Source: Salminus brasiliensis (lineage: Eukaryota; Chordata; Actinopteri; Characiformes; Bryconidae). From it: 64,000 bases of DNA. Position numbers and translations under genes: made by a program. Location of the stretch: positions 27,602,987 through 27,666,986 of the forward strand of contig NC_132880.1 in NCBI RefSeq assembly GCF_030463535.1, in the 5' to 3' direction. Under the pieces are notes generated by a model. That model had not been told where the DNA came from and did no database searches. It saw only the letters and a program-made list of their open reading frames with translations. This document shows positions 62,631-64,000 of the stretch, in pieces. Every line of letters begins with the position of its first letter. Within the stretch, counting starts at the first letter, position 1.

Positions 62631-62730
62631 AAGCCATAGGCCCCATAGCCATGCTAACGTCAAAATCTCTGTCACTGCAGAAGCCATACTCCTCATAGCC
62701 ATGCTAATGTTAAGATCCCTGTCATTGCAG
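62631..62730. repeat. Two-copy 50-bp tandem duplication
   Basis: AAGCCATA at 62631 recurs at 62681. Both units run through 'catagccatgctaa' to 'ctgtca(c/t)tgcag', exactly 50 bp apart with several substitutions. Confidence 0.9.
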
Positions 62731-64000
62731 TTAAGATTGGGTTCTGTAACTACGATGAATATGAAGTTGCTTTAGAAGCACAGGTTCACACGTATATTCA
62801 GGGTTACTTTCTAGACCAGTAGTGGCACGGGTGCATTCTGCCATATTCACCAGCACGCAATCTGTGGCTTTAATCTGTTTACAAGTGATCTGTAAAATGG
62901 TCTGCTAGTTTCCACAATTGGAAGAAGCGAAAGCACTCCTCAGTACACAGAACAGATTAATTGATTTGGCTGAGAGGGTCAATACTGTGTCTGTTTGCTG
63001 CCCTCCACGTGTTCCACATTGACGAATGAATCCCACCTCGTTCATGTCTGTTCAGTGGGCACAGTCGCGTTGTCCTGCCAGAACTGGGCCTAAGCCCCCA
63101 TTCGTTTTGTTTTGTTGGGCTGAGTTAAATCCAGAACAGAGACATTCGCGGAAACGAGTCCAACACACCTAGACCCTACAGAAGGCAACCCCTGACCTTC
63201 ATCCACCTTTCCCCTTCCCATCTTGTGTGCCATCCCTGCTGACATACATACAAGCATGCACACCCTCCTCCTCTGACTTGTGGTGAAGTCAGGAACTAAC
63301 ACATGCTGCTTGGTACCTTTTACAAGTACCCTGACCGACCAGACTCTTCTGAAGCCTTTGTGATGAGCTGTCGTCTTGTTGAATCGCCTTTAGAAAAAAG
63401 ATCCGATCTTCCTCCGTTTTGAATTTCAGAGTTTTGGTTTTGCAGTCACTTTCTTTGTGGTTATGTTCTTACTGTGCACTCTTGCGATTTCCTGTAGCCT
63501 CAATAACTTACTAAACACAGAGGTTGTATTTTTGTATGCACAAAGACCGAGAAATTAACCTGCTGTTGTAATCAGTCGGACTGTGGAATTAAGACGCCCA
63601 ATAACCTAGAGGCTAAAAAGGTCTTGTTTTTTTTTTTTGTTGTTTTGAGTTTGGCTTGGTTATTTTAATTGAGGAAAACGTCAGCCCGCTCAGATTTGTT
63701 TACAACGCATCAATTTTCAGAGCTGCCACAAAGCGTTTACAGTTTAGGGAAGAGCTAAAACCATGCAGTAACAGATTTTTTGCTGATGTTTATATCATTT
63801 CTTTCATAGTGATCTTTGGTTTGAGTAGTTGTGTAGAGCAACTAAAGTGCCAACCAGGAGCAAGAACCTATCCAAAAAATAGGAATTAAGTAAAGGTAGA
63901 CTTTGAGATCAAGTTTACACTTGAAGAGAAATGTTTACATGTGCCACGTAAGGTGGACAGATTTACATGTGGAGCAGTTTGTCAGTGTAGTAGTTTAGTT
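62731..64000. other. Right edge of the window, nothing recognised
   Basis: Mixed-composition DNA with a T-run at 63627-63638. Short ORFs on both strands have no family features. Presumably intron of the fourth gene or intergenic. Confidence 0.35.

Overview
This window is nuclear DNA of a ray-finned fish. Intron-rich vertebrate genes on the + strand are separated by AT-rich DNA that is full of decayed Tc1-like transposons, short inverted-repeat (MITE-like) elements and microsatellites. The repeat types suggest an otophysan-like teleost, but that is only an inference. There is no bacterial, viral or CRISPR content.

Layout: (1) 1-4.9 kb holds the 3' four exons of ccdc106, a coiled-coil nuclear protein; its 5' exon or exons lie before the window. 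(2) 4.9-7.9 kb is intergenic, with a 68-bp minisatellite and retroelement-like remnants. (3) 7.9-15.8 kb is the complete u2af2 gene (large U2AF subunit, 11 coding exons, 456 aa) behind a CpG-rich promoter. (4) 15.8-20.9 kb is repeat-bearing intergenic DNA, including a decayed Tc1 copy. (5) 20.9-46.4/47.3 kb is the complete cnot3 gene (CCR4-NOT subunit 3; one untranslated exon, 17 coding exons, 911 aa). Its introns hold most of the transposon debris. (6) 47.3-52.9 kb is intergenic, with a nearly perfect 130-bp-arm foldback made of Tc1 sequence and a 1.3-kb Tc1 copy that still has TA target-site duplications. (7) 52.9-64 kb has a CpG-rich promoter and the first exon or exons of a fourth + strand gene that I do not recognise. 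Most of its body probably lies beyond the window.

The three recognised genes act in nuclear transcription and RNA metabolism: a p53-associated protein, 3' splice-site recognition and mRNA deadenylation. In human, CCDC106 and U2AF2 are also neighbours and CNOT3 lies elsewhere in the same 19q13.4 region, so this is conserved synteny and not an operon. Every exon was placed by hand from GT/AG sites, reading-phase continuity and recall of the human proteins; all phases close without a frameshift. I found no convincing undescribed system. The best leads are structural: the hairpin-tiled minisatellite, the Tc1-derived foldback, the 5-codon upstream ORF before the cnot3 start, the repeat-loaded splice sites, and the unidentified fourth gene.
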